Shown here: positions 8,548 to 16,158 of the stretch, one piece after another
Position numbering within the stretch: the stretch's first letter is position 1
Layout: each line of letters opens with the position of its first letter
NCBI GenBank assembly: GCA_963756515.1
Contig: CAVWNV010000007.1
Coordinates: forward strand, 434,001 to 498,000
Origin: Bog-756 sp963756515
GTDB taxonomy: Bacteria; Actinomycetota; Acidimicrobiia; Acidimicrobiales; RAAP-2
Direction: 5' to 3'
DNA: 64,000 bases
Position numbers and translations under genes: made by a program
Notes under the pieces: generated by a model
Seen by the model: only the letters and a program-made list of their open reading frames with translations
Told to the model about the DNA's origin: nothing
Databases searched by the model: none

Positions 8548-8952
8548 ATGGTGACGACGAGAGCGGATGCCACAGCAAGGCTGGAGTTCCTTGCCGTGGT
8601 ACTGGCCGATCCGGAGCTGCTCGATTTGGCCTTCGCCGAGGTGATCGCCTCATGGGAGGCTGAGCCGCCGCGGCCACCGGATGGCACACTGGCGGCCACT
8701 TCGGAGCGGCGTGACCCACGGTCGAAGGCGTGGCGGGCGGACCGTAACCGCCAGTGTTGGCACGTCTGGGTACGGGCCATTCCCCGACCCAGAGTGGCCC
8801 GGTCGCCTCCGGAGTGGTCGTTAGCAGGAGCTCTGAAGGGCAAGACGGCGCCGGTGACAGGTACGACGAGCGGTACCGGCTGGGTCACAGCAGTGGCGTT
8901 GGCAGTCTCAGGCGTCCAGCCGAGCGGGTCAGACTCCGTTCGACTTGGGTAG
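8548..8952 (+). CDS. Small actinobacterial protein of unknown function, run into an SDR scrap
   Basis: The first 90 residues (ARLEFLAVVLADPELLDLAF, then SWEAEPPRPP, ending near ARSPP) resemble a widespread actinobacterial protein family of unknown function that normally ends at a ...RSPP motif. Here the frame runs on into the N-terminus of a short-chain dehydrogenase (see 8833-8910) and stops at 8952. The 7-bp gap from hsp20 suggests co-transcription. The 3' part is probably accidental read-through into old sequence. Function unknown. Confidence 0.5.
   Translation: MVTTRADATARLEFLAVVLADPELLDLAFAEVIASWEAEPPRPPDGTLAATSERRDPRSKAWRADRNRQCWHVWVRAIPRPRVARSPPEWSLAGALKGKTAPVTGTTSGTGWVTAVALAVSGVQPSGSDSVRLG
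8833..8910 (+). pseudogene. N-terminal scrap of a short-chain dehydrogenase
   Basis: Residues LKGKTAPVTGTTSGTGWVTA and then VALA match the Rossmann start of SDR enzymes (LxGKTALVTGxTSGIGxATAxAL), with substitutions at normally fixed positions (Pro for Leu, Thr for Ile). No SDR sequence follows. Together with the C-terminal scrap at 7380-7487, the two ends lie in reversed order around merR-hsp20. Confidence 0.55.
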
Positions 8953-10461
8953 GAAGAGAATCGTCAGGATCATGCCGACCAGGGCGATGGCAGCAGAGAC
9001 CAGGAGGGCCAGGTCCATCCCGTGCACGAAGGCTCGTTGCACCGATGCGAGCAAGGCCGGCGAATGCAACTCGTGGGCGACGGCTACGCCGCCGAAGACG
9101 CTCTGGCGCGCCGCCGCCGCAGCAGTGGTGGGGAGGCCGGCGAGGTCGACTCGGGCGAGATAGCCGGCACTCAGCACGCTGCCCAGGATGGCGATGCCGA
9201 GGGGGGCACCGGTTTTGTTGACCGCCTGCATGACGCCCGAGCCGACTCCGCTCTTCTCCTCGTCCAATTCGACCAGGGCAGCAGACATGGCGGTGGCCAT
9301 GGCCAGACCCGTCCCCAGTCCGGCCACCGACATCCAGCCCGCCACAAAGAGGGGGCTCGAACCGACGCTCATCATGGAACCCAGGACGAGGCCGACGGCG
9401 AGCACGGCGAAACCGGTCGCAACGGCCACCTTGGCGCCGACCAGCTGTACGACCCGTGCCGCGGGGATGGCTCCGATCATGAGCCCCGCGACCAGGGGTA
9501 ACAGCCTCAGACCCGACCCCATGGCGTCGGTCCCGAGCACGCCCTGGAAGTACTGCGGCATGGTGAACAGAATGCCCAGCATGGCCACGATCGGGAGCAT
9601 GGCGAGGATGACGCCCCAGGTGAACGAGGCCGAGGTGAACAAGGACAGGTCGAGCAAGGGTTGGCCACCCGGACGGTCGCTCAGCCGGCGCTCCCAGACG
9701 AAGAACCCGATCAGAAGGACCAAGCCCCCGACCATCATGGCCAGGGCGTAGACGTCGCTCCAACCGTCCTGGCCCGCCTTGATCAGGCCGTAGGTCAGGA
9801 TCACCAATCCAGCCGCGGAGGATGCCACCCCGACCAAGTCGAGTCCGGGCCGCTCGGGGGCACGCGACTCTGGCACCAGGCCGACCACGGCGGCCAAGGC
9901 GATCACGACGACCGGCACGTTGATCAGGAACACCCAACCCCACCAGAAGTTGCTGAGCAGCCACCCACCGAGGATGGGGCCGATCGGAAACGCCACGAAG
10001 GTGGCCCCCGCCATCACCCCCACCGCCTTCGGACGTTCCTTCTTGTCGAACAGGACCGTGAGCACAGCGAAGGCCATGACGATCAAGCCGGCCCCGGCGA
10101 GTCCGATGACCACCCGTGCCACCATGAACTCACCCACCGAGGTCGAGTAGGCGCATCCGGCGGATCCGATCCCGAAGAGCACCAATGAGGCGACGAGCAC
10201 CTTCTTGCGACCGTAGCGATCGCCGAGGAGACCTGCCGGGAGCATGGCGGCGGCCAGGACGAGGAAGTACCCCGATGAAAACCACTGGAGGTCGGACTCG
10301 GACGCCCGCAGCACATTGGAAAGCGTGGGCAGGGCCACGCTCAGAACCGTGCCGTCCACACCGACGGCGACCACGGCGAAGGCCAGGGCGCCGAGCGCCC
10401 ACCACCGTCGGCCTCCGTCCACCGGGCTGGCCGTCAGGGGTTTGTCGAGCAACGTCGTCAC
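8929..10461 (-). CDS. DHA2-family MFS multidrug efflux transporter (EmrB/QacA type)
   Basis: 510 residues from the GTG at 10461, preceded by GAGAGGAG. The longer frame to 10545 has no better start. Fourteen hydrophobic helices can be traced. Family motifs include VDGTVLSVALPTL in helix 1, LLGDRYGRKKVL (motif A) after helix 2, and the helix 5 region VGVMAGATFVAFPIGPILGG (motif C-like). It should export drugs or other amphiphiles by proton antiport through the cytoplasmic membrane. The upstream doxX gene runs in the same direction but a strong GC-rich hairpin separates them, so it is probably its own unit. The 3' end is convergent with the 8548 ORF. Confidence 0.93.
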   Translation of the reverse strand: MTTLLDKPLTASPVDGGRRWWALGALAFAVVAVGVDGTVLSVALPTLSNVLRASESDLQWFSSGYFLVLAAAMLPAGLLGDRYGRKKVLVASLVLFGIGSAGCAYSTSVGEFMVARVVIGLAGAGLIVMAFAVLTVLFDKKERPKAVGVMAGATFVAFPIGPILGGWLLSNFWWGWVFLINVPVVVIALAAVVGLVPESRAPERPGLDLVGVASSAAGLVILTYGLIKAGQDGWSDVYALAMMVGGLVLLIGFFVWERRLSDRPGGQPLLDLSLFTSASFTWGVILAMLPIVAMLGILFTMPQYFQGVLGTDAMGSGLRLLPLVAGLMIGAIPAARVVQLVGAKVAVATGFAVLAVGLVLGSMMSVGSSPLFVAGWMSVAGLGTGLAMATAMSAALVELDEEKSGVGSGVMQAVNKTGAPLGIAILGSVLSAGYLARVDLAGLPTTAAAAARQSVFGGVAVAHELHSPALLASVQRAFVHGMDLALLVSAAIALVGMILTILFLPKSNGV

Positions 10462-10540
10462 GGCCAGGCTCCTCTCAACGAAGAGGTGTCGAACGCGTGC
10501 GGGGCGACAAAGCCGTGACGAGCGGGGGCCCCGACGAAGA

Positions 10541-10573
10541 GGCACCGCCCCGCACGTGGTGCGGGGCGGTGCC
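10541..10573 (-). terminator. GC-rich perfect hairpin after doxX
   Basis: Two 15-base arms (GGCACCGCCCCGCAC and its exact complement) enclose a 3-base loop. It begins 20 bp past the doxX stop and lies 80 bp before the MFS start. No T run follows on the minus strand, so it would be a GC-rich, tail-less type common in actinobacteria. Confidence 0.7.
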
Positions 10574-10593
10574 GTCGTGCTGGCCCGAGTGTG

Positions 10594-11262
10594 TCAATGG
10601 GCCGGAACGGCGACCTTCGGTGGTAGGACGACCGCCGCCTCCTTGGCGTGGGTGCCATGGTGGAAGAGGTCCCTGACGGCGGGGAGAGCGAACCGGTCCA
10701 GTCCGAAGTAGCCGGCATTGCGCCAGGCCAGGATCAAGAACAGGGACACGATGGCGAAGGCCGGGTTCACCCCGGCGGAGCCGGAGAACATGTAGATGAG
10801 GTTGAAGGCGATGCCGGCGAAGGCGGCTGCCCCGGTGAACAGGCCCAGGATCAGGAGTACGCCGATGGCCAACTCGCTCAGGGTCACCAGCTTGGCGATC
10901 CACGAGGAGTTGGGGATGACGAAGTTGTGGAGGAAGGCGGCCCACCACCCGTAGGACGCGCCGCTCCTGCCACCGGCAGATCCGGCCACACCGGCTGTGG
11001 CAAAGCCCTTCACGCCGGCACCGCCCCCGTACCAGAATGCGGCCTTCTCGCTGCCCCACAGCTTCTGGTAGCCGGCGTTCAGCCATTCGTAGCCCAGCCA
11101 TAGCCGGGCCACCAGCCAGAGCACGCCGGCCGCCTTCGATCGGAACAGCCAGTCGGCGAAGCGGAGATTGCCCGATGGCCCCTCGAGGATCCCACCGTCT
11201 CCTCCGGGGGTACCGACGCCCGAAGCGACGTCACCCTTCAAGAAATCCAGTGTCGCAGTCAT
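10594..11262 (-). CDS. DoxX-family membrane protein
   Basis: 222 residues with about four membrane helices. After a polar N-terminus come LWLVARLWLGYEWLNAGYQKLWG, a DoxX hallmark, a loop, then ELAIGVLLILGLFTGAAAFAGI and the FSGSAGVNPAF region. DoxX proteins pair with terminal quinol oxidases in some organisms and are otherwise redox or stress linked. GGAGGATGCC directly precedes the ATG. A DosR-type box (11339-11352) ends about 77 bp upstream, placing it in the proposed hypoxia regulon. The cytoplasmic tail carries His residues (LFHHGTHAKE). Confidence 0.85.
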   Translation of the reverse strand: MTATLDFLKGDVASGVGTPGGDGGILEGPSGNLRFADWLFRSKAAGVLWLVARLWLGYEWLNAGYQKLWGSEKAAFWYGGGAGVKGFATAGVAGSAGGRSGASYGWWAAFLHNFVIPNSSWIAKLVTLSELAIGVLLILGLFTGAAAFAGIAFNLIYMFSGSAGVNPAFAIVSLFLILAWRNAGYFGLDRFALPAVRDLFHHGTHAKEAAVVLPPKVAVPAH

Positions 11263-11338
11263 GGCATCCTCCTGTTCCCCCGTCTCGTGACGGGAGGTCT
11301 CTACGTACCACTGTGCTGGATGCCAGATCGATGCGACA

Positions 11339-11352
11339 GGGCCGAAAGACCT
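11339..11352. promoter_or_regulatory. DosR-type box upstream of doxX
   Basis: GGGCC-GAAA-GACCT fits the half-site pattern GGGNC-N4-GNCCC with one mismatch and lies 77 bp before the doxX start. One of six related sites in the window. Confidence 0.6.
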
Positions 11353-11411
11353 TGATGGAGGGGTTGACCGTCTGTCCTGTGGTTGCTGGCGAGGGTCGGG
11401 AGCAACCCGCG

Positions 11412-12431
11412 CTACGGGTTGATGAGTACCGCCGCGCCGTTGACCCGGTCGTGGGCCAGGTCGCTCAGAGCCTGGTTGGCCTGATCCATCGGATAGGGAA
11501 CGGTCGAGACCTGAATTCCGATCCGTGCCGCGGCCTCCAGGAATTCGGTGCCGTCCATGCGGGTGTTGGCCGTCACGCTGAGGACGGCACGCTCCTCGAA
11601 CAGATGACGCTGGTAGTTGAGGACCGGGATGTCGGTGAGGTGGATCCCGGCGATGGCCAGGGTCCCCCCTCGATCCAGGGCCTCGAGGGCCGGGGGCACC
11701 AGTGTGCCCACCGGGGCAAAGAGGATGGCCGAATCCAGCGGCTCCGGTGGCGGGTCGGCGGCATCACCGGCACTGGTGGCCCCGAGTTGCAACGCCAGCT
11801 CTCGGGCCTCGGGCGCCCGGGTCATCACGTGGACCCTGGCCCCCTCGGCCATGGCGATCTGGGCGGTGAGGTGGGCCGACCCCCCGAAACCGTAGATGCC
11901 CAGTCGGCCACCGTGGGGCAGACGTGACCGACGCAGCGCCCGATAGCCGATGATCCCCGCGCAGAGGAGAGGTGCCGCCTGCTCATCGCTGAACACCTCG
12001 GGGATGGCGTAGGCGAATCCCTCTTCGACGATGACGAAGTCGGCGTATCCTCCGTCGACGTCCCAGCCGGTGAACCGGGGGGCGAGACAGAGATTCTCAT
12101 GACCGGCGAGGCAGAACCGACAGACTCCGCAGGTGTGGGCCAACCACGGGACGCCCACCCTGTCGCCGAGCCCGAACCGGTGGCACCCGGCTCCGGGCTT
12201 ATCCACCAGGCCCACCACCTCGTGTCCCGGAGTGATCAGCGGGTGGATGGGGTCGAGATCCCCTTCGGCCAGGTGGAGATCGGTCCGACAGACTCCACAG
12301 GCCAGAACACGGACTCGCAGCTGCCCCGGTCCGGGGTCGGGGATGGCGCGGGTCACCCGGCGAAGAGGACTCGAGTCGATGGGGCCGGGTGCCTCCACGG
12401 CCCACGCCGTCATGGTCTCAGGTGGCGTCAT
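11412..12431 (-). CDS. Zinc-dependent alcohol dehydrogenase (AdhP-like)
   Basis: 339 residues. NAD(P)-dependent medium-chain dehydrogenase oxidising alcohols or, under anoxia, reducing aldehydes. Catalytic zinc ligands appear in CGVCRTDLHLAEGDL and PGHEVVG, structural zinc in CGVCRFCLAGHENLC. The nucleotide fold reads LGIYGFGGSAHLTAQIA; the usual GxGxxG is GFGGSA. The ATG at 12431 is preferred because GGAGGTG sits just upstream; it overlaps the end of the usp gene by 14 bp, so the two are translationally coupled. This makes it the last gene of the arc operon, a plausible redox-balancing partner for fermentation. Confidence 0.92.
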   Translation of the reverse strand: MTPPETMTAWAVEAPGPIDSSPLRRVTRAIPDPGPGQLRVRVLACGVCRTDLHLAEGDLDPIHPLITPGHEVVGLVDKPGAGCHRFGLGDRVGVPWLAHTCGVCRFCLAGHENLCLAPRFTGWDVDGGYADFVIVEEGFAYAIPEVFSDEQAAPLLCAGIIGYRALRRSRLPHGGRLGIYGFGGSAHLTAQIAMAEGARVHVMTRAPEARELALQLGATSAGDAADPPPEPLDSAILFAPVGTLVPPALEALDRGGTLAIAGIHLTDIPVLNYQRHLFEERAVLSVTANTRMDGTEFLEAAARIGIQVSTVPYPMDQANQALSDLAHDRVNGAAVLINP

Positions 12432-12882
12432 CGGGCACCTCCGCGTCCCGAACGACCAGAACGGGACTGTGGGCGTGCGTGACACAGTGCTCACTGACCG
12501 ACCCCAGCAGAGCGCTGACGAACTCACCGTGACCGCGACTGCCGACAACCAGGAGGTCGGCGCCACGCGATGCATCGACCAGTGCCATTCCGGCCGGCCC
12601 ACCCACGGTCTTCGATTCGATGGACACATGATCGTGGCCGGGCTCCGCCGACGCCATCGCATCGTTGAGGACCTTCACGGCATCTGCTTTCGGGTCGAAT
12701 CCCGACGGCGTGGCCATGCCCATCCCTCCGCCCGTTGGCCACTCCCACGCCATGATGACCTCGAGCGTGGACCCGGTCAGGTCGGCCTGTCGCAACGCCC
12801 AATTCAGGGCCGCCTCCGAGGAGAGTGAGCCGTCTACCCCTACGACGATCCGGTGTGCTGATGTTGCAGTGGTACTGGTCAT
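12418..12882 (-). CDS. Universal stress protein, single domain, ATP-binding type
   Basis: 154 residues. VGVDGSLSSEAALNWAL forms the first strand and helix. VVGSRGHGEFVSALLGS matches the ATP-binding G-2x-G-9x-G-S signature, and HAHSPVLVVRD closes the fold. Such proteins bind ATP and, in mycobacteria (Rv2623), regulate growth arrest within the DosR regulon. It follows arcC by 71 bp, a gap filled with ATGACGAC repeats, and overlaps the downstream alcohol dehydrogenase. Probably the fifth gene of the arginine deiminase operon. Confidence 0.92.
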   Translation of the reverse strand: MTSTTATSAHRIVVGVDGSLSSEAALNWALRQADLTGSTLEVIMAWEWPTGGGMGMATPSGFDPKADAVKVLNDAMASAEPGHDHVSIESKTVGGPAGMALVDASRGADLLVVGSRGHGEFVSALLGSVSEHCVTHAHSPVLVVRDAEVPDDAT

Positions 12883-12925
12883 GCCGGGCTCCTCGGTCGG
12901 GACGCTGCGATGTCGGTGCGGACGG

Positions 12926-12974
12926 TCGTCGTCATGTCGTCATGTCGTCGTCGTCATGTCGTCATGTCGTCATG
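12926..12974. repeat. Tandem ATGACGAC octamers at the end of arcC
   Basis: On the minus strand the stretch reads as repeated ATGACGAC units with interruptions. It covers the last six or so codons of arcC (HDDMTT) and the start of the arcC-usp gap. A simple-sequence expansion; it can vary the spacing between the two genes and the arcC C-terminus. Confidence 0.7.
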
Positions 12975-13910
12975 ACCAGTCTGGTCGGGAGGTGTCGGGC
13001 CATGAGCGGGTTCGACGACGGTCCCCGACTTCCCGGCGATCACGCCGACGGCATCGTCCAGCCGACCGATGAAAGCCCGATTGCCGGTGGCTTCGACGAA
13101 TCGGCAGGCTGCGTCGACCTTGGGTCCCATCGAGCCCTCGGGGAACTGCTCGGCCCTCAGGATGTCGGGAGTGGTGTGGAAGATGGGTCGAGCGGATTCG
13201 GTACCGAAATCGGTCTCGACGTTGGCCACATCGGTCAGCAGGAGCAGCGCGTCCGCACCGAGCTCCCGAGCCAGCAGCACGGCGGTCAGATCCTTGTCGA
13301 TGACCGCCTCCACGCCGTGGATGAGACCGTCCGCCCCGCGGCACACCGGTATCCCGCCGCCGCCCGAACAGATGACGATGGCACCATTCCCCACCAGCAT
13401 CCGTATGGTCGGCATCTCGATCAGGGCCAGTGGCTCGGGCGACGGCACCACTCGTCTCCATCTCTTGCCATCGGGTCGAACGTCCCAGCCACGGAGCTGG
13501 GCGATGTGGCGACCTTCAGCCTTGGTGTAGACGGGACCGACGAACTTGGTCGGATGGGCAAAGGCCGGATCGGCGGTATCCACGAGGGTCTGGCAGACCA
13601 GGCTGACCACCTCCTGTCCCGGCAGGGCATTCTCGAACGCCTGGAGCAGAAAGTAACCGATCATCCCCTGGGTCTGTGCGCCCAGCACATCGAAGGGGTA
13701 GGGGTGGGGGAGGGCCGGGTCGCGGGAACTTTCGAGAGCCAGCAGTCCGACCTGCGGTCCGTTGCCATGGGTGATCAGCAGGTCGTGGTCGTGGGCCAGG
13801 GGAACCAGCGCTTCGACCGCCGCCGCCACGTGCTTCTCCTGGATCTCCGCCTCGGGGACCTCGCCCCGTTGGAGCAGGGCATTGCCGCCCAAGGCCACGA
13901 CCAGGCGCAT
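12954..13910 (-). CDS. arcC: Carbamate kinase
   Basis: 318 residues. Last step of the arginine deiminase pathway: carbamoyl phosphate + ADP gives ATP, CO2 and NH3. The N-terminus MRLVVALGGNALLQRGE is the carbamate kinase signature. THGNGPQVGLLALE, PTKFVGPVY and the substrate-site run GGGGIPVCRG follow, and the C-terminal ATP-site region reads GSMGPKVDAACRFVEATG. It starts one base after the arcB stop, so the genes are coupled. The C-terminal residues are encoded by ATGACGAC repeats and look dispensable. Confidence 0.95.
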   Translation of the reverse strand: MRLVVALGGNALLQRGEVPEAEIQEKHVAAAVEALVPLAHDHDLLITHGNGPQVGLLALESSRDPALPHPYPFDVLGAQTQGMIGYFLLQAFENALPGQEVVSLVCQTLVDTADPAFAHPTKFVGPVYTKAEGRHIAQLRGWDVRPDGKRWRRVVPSPEPLALIEMPTIRMLVGNGAIVICSGGGGIPVCRGADGLIHGVEAVIDKDLTAVLLARELGADALLLLTDVANVETDFGTESARPIFHTTPDILRAEQFPEGSMGPKVDAACRFVEATGNRAFIGRLDDAVGVIAGKSGTVVEPAHGPTPPDQTGHDDMTT

Positions 13911-13911
13911 C

Positions 13912-14934
13912 TCAGTGGCCGAGGCTGGCCACCATGGCCGCTTTGATGGTGTGCAACCGGTTCTCGGCCTGGTCGAATACGACGGAGGCGGGTGACTCGA
14001 AGACCTCGTCGGTGACCTCCAGGGCGCTCAGATTCCACTTGTCGGCAATCTGTCGACCGAGATCGGTGTCGGCATCGTGAAGGGCCGGGAGGCAGTGCAT
14101 GAACTTGACGTCAGGATTGCCGGTGGCCTGCATGGTGGCTTCGTTCACCTGGTACGGGAGCAGCTGCTTGATGCGCTTCTCCCAGTCCGACACCGGCTCT
14201 CCCATGGACACCCAGACGTCGGTGTAGAGGAAGTCGGCCCCCTCCACACCGGCGTGCACCTCGTCGCCGATGTGGATCCGGGCTCCCGAGTTGACGGCCA
14301 GCTCCTTGGCCATGGTCTGGACGTCAGAGGTGGGCCAGAGATCACGCGGGGCGGCGATCCGGACATCCATGCCCAGCAGTGCTCCCGTGACGAGAAGGGA
14401 ATTGGCCGTGTTGTTCCGGGCATCGCCCAGGTAGCAGTAGCCCACCCGGTCGAGAGGCTTGAGCGCATGGTCCCTCATAGTCAGGATGTCGGCCAGCATC
14501 TGGGTGGGGTGCCACTGATCGGTCAGACCGTTCCACACCGGAACCCCCGAGAAACGGGCCAGCGTCTCCACCGACTCCTGGGCGAAGCCCCGGAATTCGA
14601 TACCGTCGAACATCCGGCCCAGTACCCGGGCCGTGTCCTTCATCGACTCGCCCACGCCGATGTGCGACCCTTCCGGGCCGAGGTAGGTGGTGTGCGCTCC
14701 TTGGTCGTGGGCTCCGACCTCAAAAGCACATCGGGTGCGGGTGGACGCCTTCTCGAAGATGAGGGCGATGTTACGGCCCACCAGGCGCTGGCGCTCCGAA
14801 CCCGAGCGCTTTTCGGTGCGCAGCCGTTCCGCCAGGTCGATGAGGGACAGAAACTCCTGTTTGGTCAAGTCGACCACCTTCAGGAGGCTCTTCCCCCGCA
14901 TCTGGATGTCATCTCTGCCGCCCGGATCGGTCAC
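13912..14934 (-). CDS. arcB: Ornithine carbamoyltransferase (catabolic)
   Basis: 340 residues. In this operon it should run phosphorolysis of citrulline to ornithine and carbamoyl phosphate. The carbamoyl-phosphate site STRTRCAFEVGAHDQGA is intact, as are HPTQMLADILTM and the ornithine-site Cys motif FMHCLPALHD. The length and the placement between arcA and arcC argue for the catabolic enzyme over the biosynthetic ArgF, though sequence alone does not separate them firmly. Three bases separate it from arcA. Confidence 0.93.
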   Translation of the reverse strand: MTDPGGRDDIQMRGKSLLKVVDLTKQEFLSLIDLAERLRTEKRSGSERQRLVGRNIALIFEKASTRTRCAFEVGAHDQGAHTTYLGPEGSHIGVGESMKDTARVLGRMFDGIEFRGFAQESVETLARFSGVPVWNGLTDQWHPTQMLADILTMRDHALKPLDRVGYCYLGDARNNTANSLLVTGALLGMDVRIAAPRDLWPTSDVQTMAKELAVNSGARIHIGDEVHAGVEGADFLYTDVWVSMGEPVSDWEKRIKQLLPYQVNEATMQATGNPDVKFMHCLPALHDADTDLGRQIADKWNLSALEVTDEVFESPASVVFDQAENRLHTIKAAMVASLGH

Positions 14935-14937
14935 GGC

Positions 14938-16158
14938 TCAGGCGCCATCCCGCCGGATGGGGCAGGTCATGCACCGGGGGCCGCCCCGGCCCCGGCCGAG
15001 CTCGCTGCCGGCGATGGTCACCACTTCGATGCCCTGTTTCTCCAGCATGGTGTTGGTGGCCACGTTCCGTTCGTAGCCCATGACCACGCCGGGGGCCACC
15101 GCCAGGTAGTTGGTCCCGTCGTCCCACTGCTCCCTCTCGGCGGCACGGATGTCCTCGTCGGTGGTGAGGACGTTGATCTGGTCCACCTCGAAGATCCCGG
15201 CCAGGGTGTCCCACAGGCTGGTATTGGTCGAGATGGACAGTTGGTCCGGACGTTCTCCCTGGGTGATGGTCCAGCTGCGCAGGTGGCGGTCGAAGTACGG
15301 GTAGAGGACGAAGGTGGCGGTATCGACCATCGACATCACCGTGTCCAGGTGCATGAAGGCGTGGCTGTGGGGGAGTTCGATGGCTACGACCGTGGTGGCC
15401 TGGCCATTGGCGAACAGGGCCTGAGCCACCGACTCGACGGCCATCGGCGTGGTGCGTTCGCCCATGCCGATGAGCACGGCTCCGTGGCCGATCACGTGGA
15501 CGTCACCGCCCTCGATGGTGGCCGGCTGGTAGGTCCGGTCGTCGTCGCCGTAGTAGTTGACGAAGTCGGCATCGGCGAAGAGGGGATGGAAGCCGTAGAT
15601 GGCCCGGGTGTGGAGGGACTCACGCTGCCGGGCCGGCATGGCCATCGGGTTGACAGTCACCCCTCCATAGATCCAACACGAGTTGTCGCGTTGGAAGAGA
15701 TGGTTGGGGAGGGGCGTGAGGACGAAGTCGTCGGCCCTGAGCATGTCCCACTTCAGACTGTGGGCATGCTGGGGGTGGAGGTCGGCCTTGATGATCCCTC
15801 CGATCAGGAACTCGGCCAGCGACCTGCCATCGAGGTCCTCGAAGAGTCGCCGGACCGGCTCGACCAGGGAGGGACCGAGTATCTCCGGTGTGCACACCCG
15901 ATCGAGGACGAAGGCTCTCCCTCCAGTGAGTTCCAAGGTCTCGGCCAGGAGGATCCCGTAATGGTGGACAAGCACTCCCTTGTCCGTGAGCGACTGGGTG
16001 AAGGCATCGTGCTCCTCCTGGGCCTTGGCTGCCCACATGACGTCGTCGAACAGCAGGCCCTCGATGTTGTCCGGTGTCAGCCTCGACAACTCGAGTCCCG
16101 GTCGGTGGACGATGGCCTCACGGAGTTGGCCGATCTCGGAATCCACATGGAACGTCAT
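14938..16158 (-). CDS. arcA: Arginine deiminase
   Basis: 406 residues. Hydrolyses arginine to citrulline and ammonia, feeding substrate-level ATP formation and raising pH. FHVDSEIGQLREAIVHRPG at the start, the Asp-containing PLPNHLFQRDNSCWIYGG block, IEGGDVHVIGHGAVLIGMGERT, and the catalytic cysteine in CMTCP (Cys399, eight residues from the end) are all present. Its start overlaps the arcD stop by four bases (ATGA). Confidence 0.96.
   Translation of the reverse strand: MTFHVDSEIGQLREAIVHRPGLELSRLTPDNIEGLLFDDVMWAAKAQEEHDAFTQSLTDKGVLVHHYGILLAETLELTGGRAFVLDRVCTPEILGPSLVEPVRRLFEDLDGRSLAEFLIGGIIKADLHPQHAHSLKWDMLRADDFVLTPLPNHLFQRDNSCWIYGGVTVNPMAMPARQRESLHTRAIYGFHPLFADADFVNYYGDDDRTYQPATIEGGDVHVIGHGAVLIGMGERTTPMAVESVAQALFANGQATTVVAIELPHSHAFMHLDTVMSMVDTATFVLYPYFDRHLRSWTITQGERPDQLSISTNTSLWDTLAGIFEVDQINVLTTDEDIRAAEREQWDDGTNYLAVAPGVVMGYERNVATNTMLEKQGIEVVTIAGSELGRGRGGPRCMTCPIRRDGA

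Noticed and set aside
5000..8960. Genomic island integrated at tRNA-Ala
   Set aside because: No integrase, and no direct repeat of the tRNA 3' end was found downstream.
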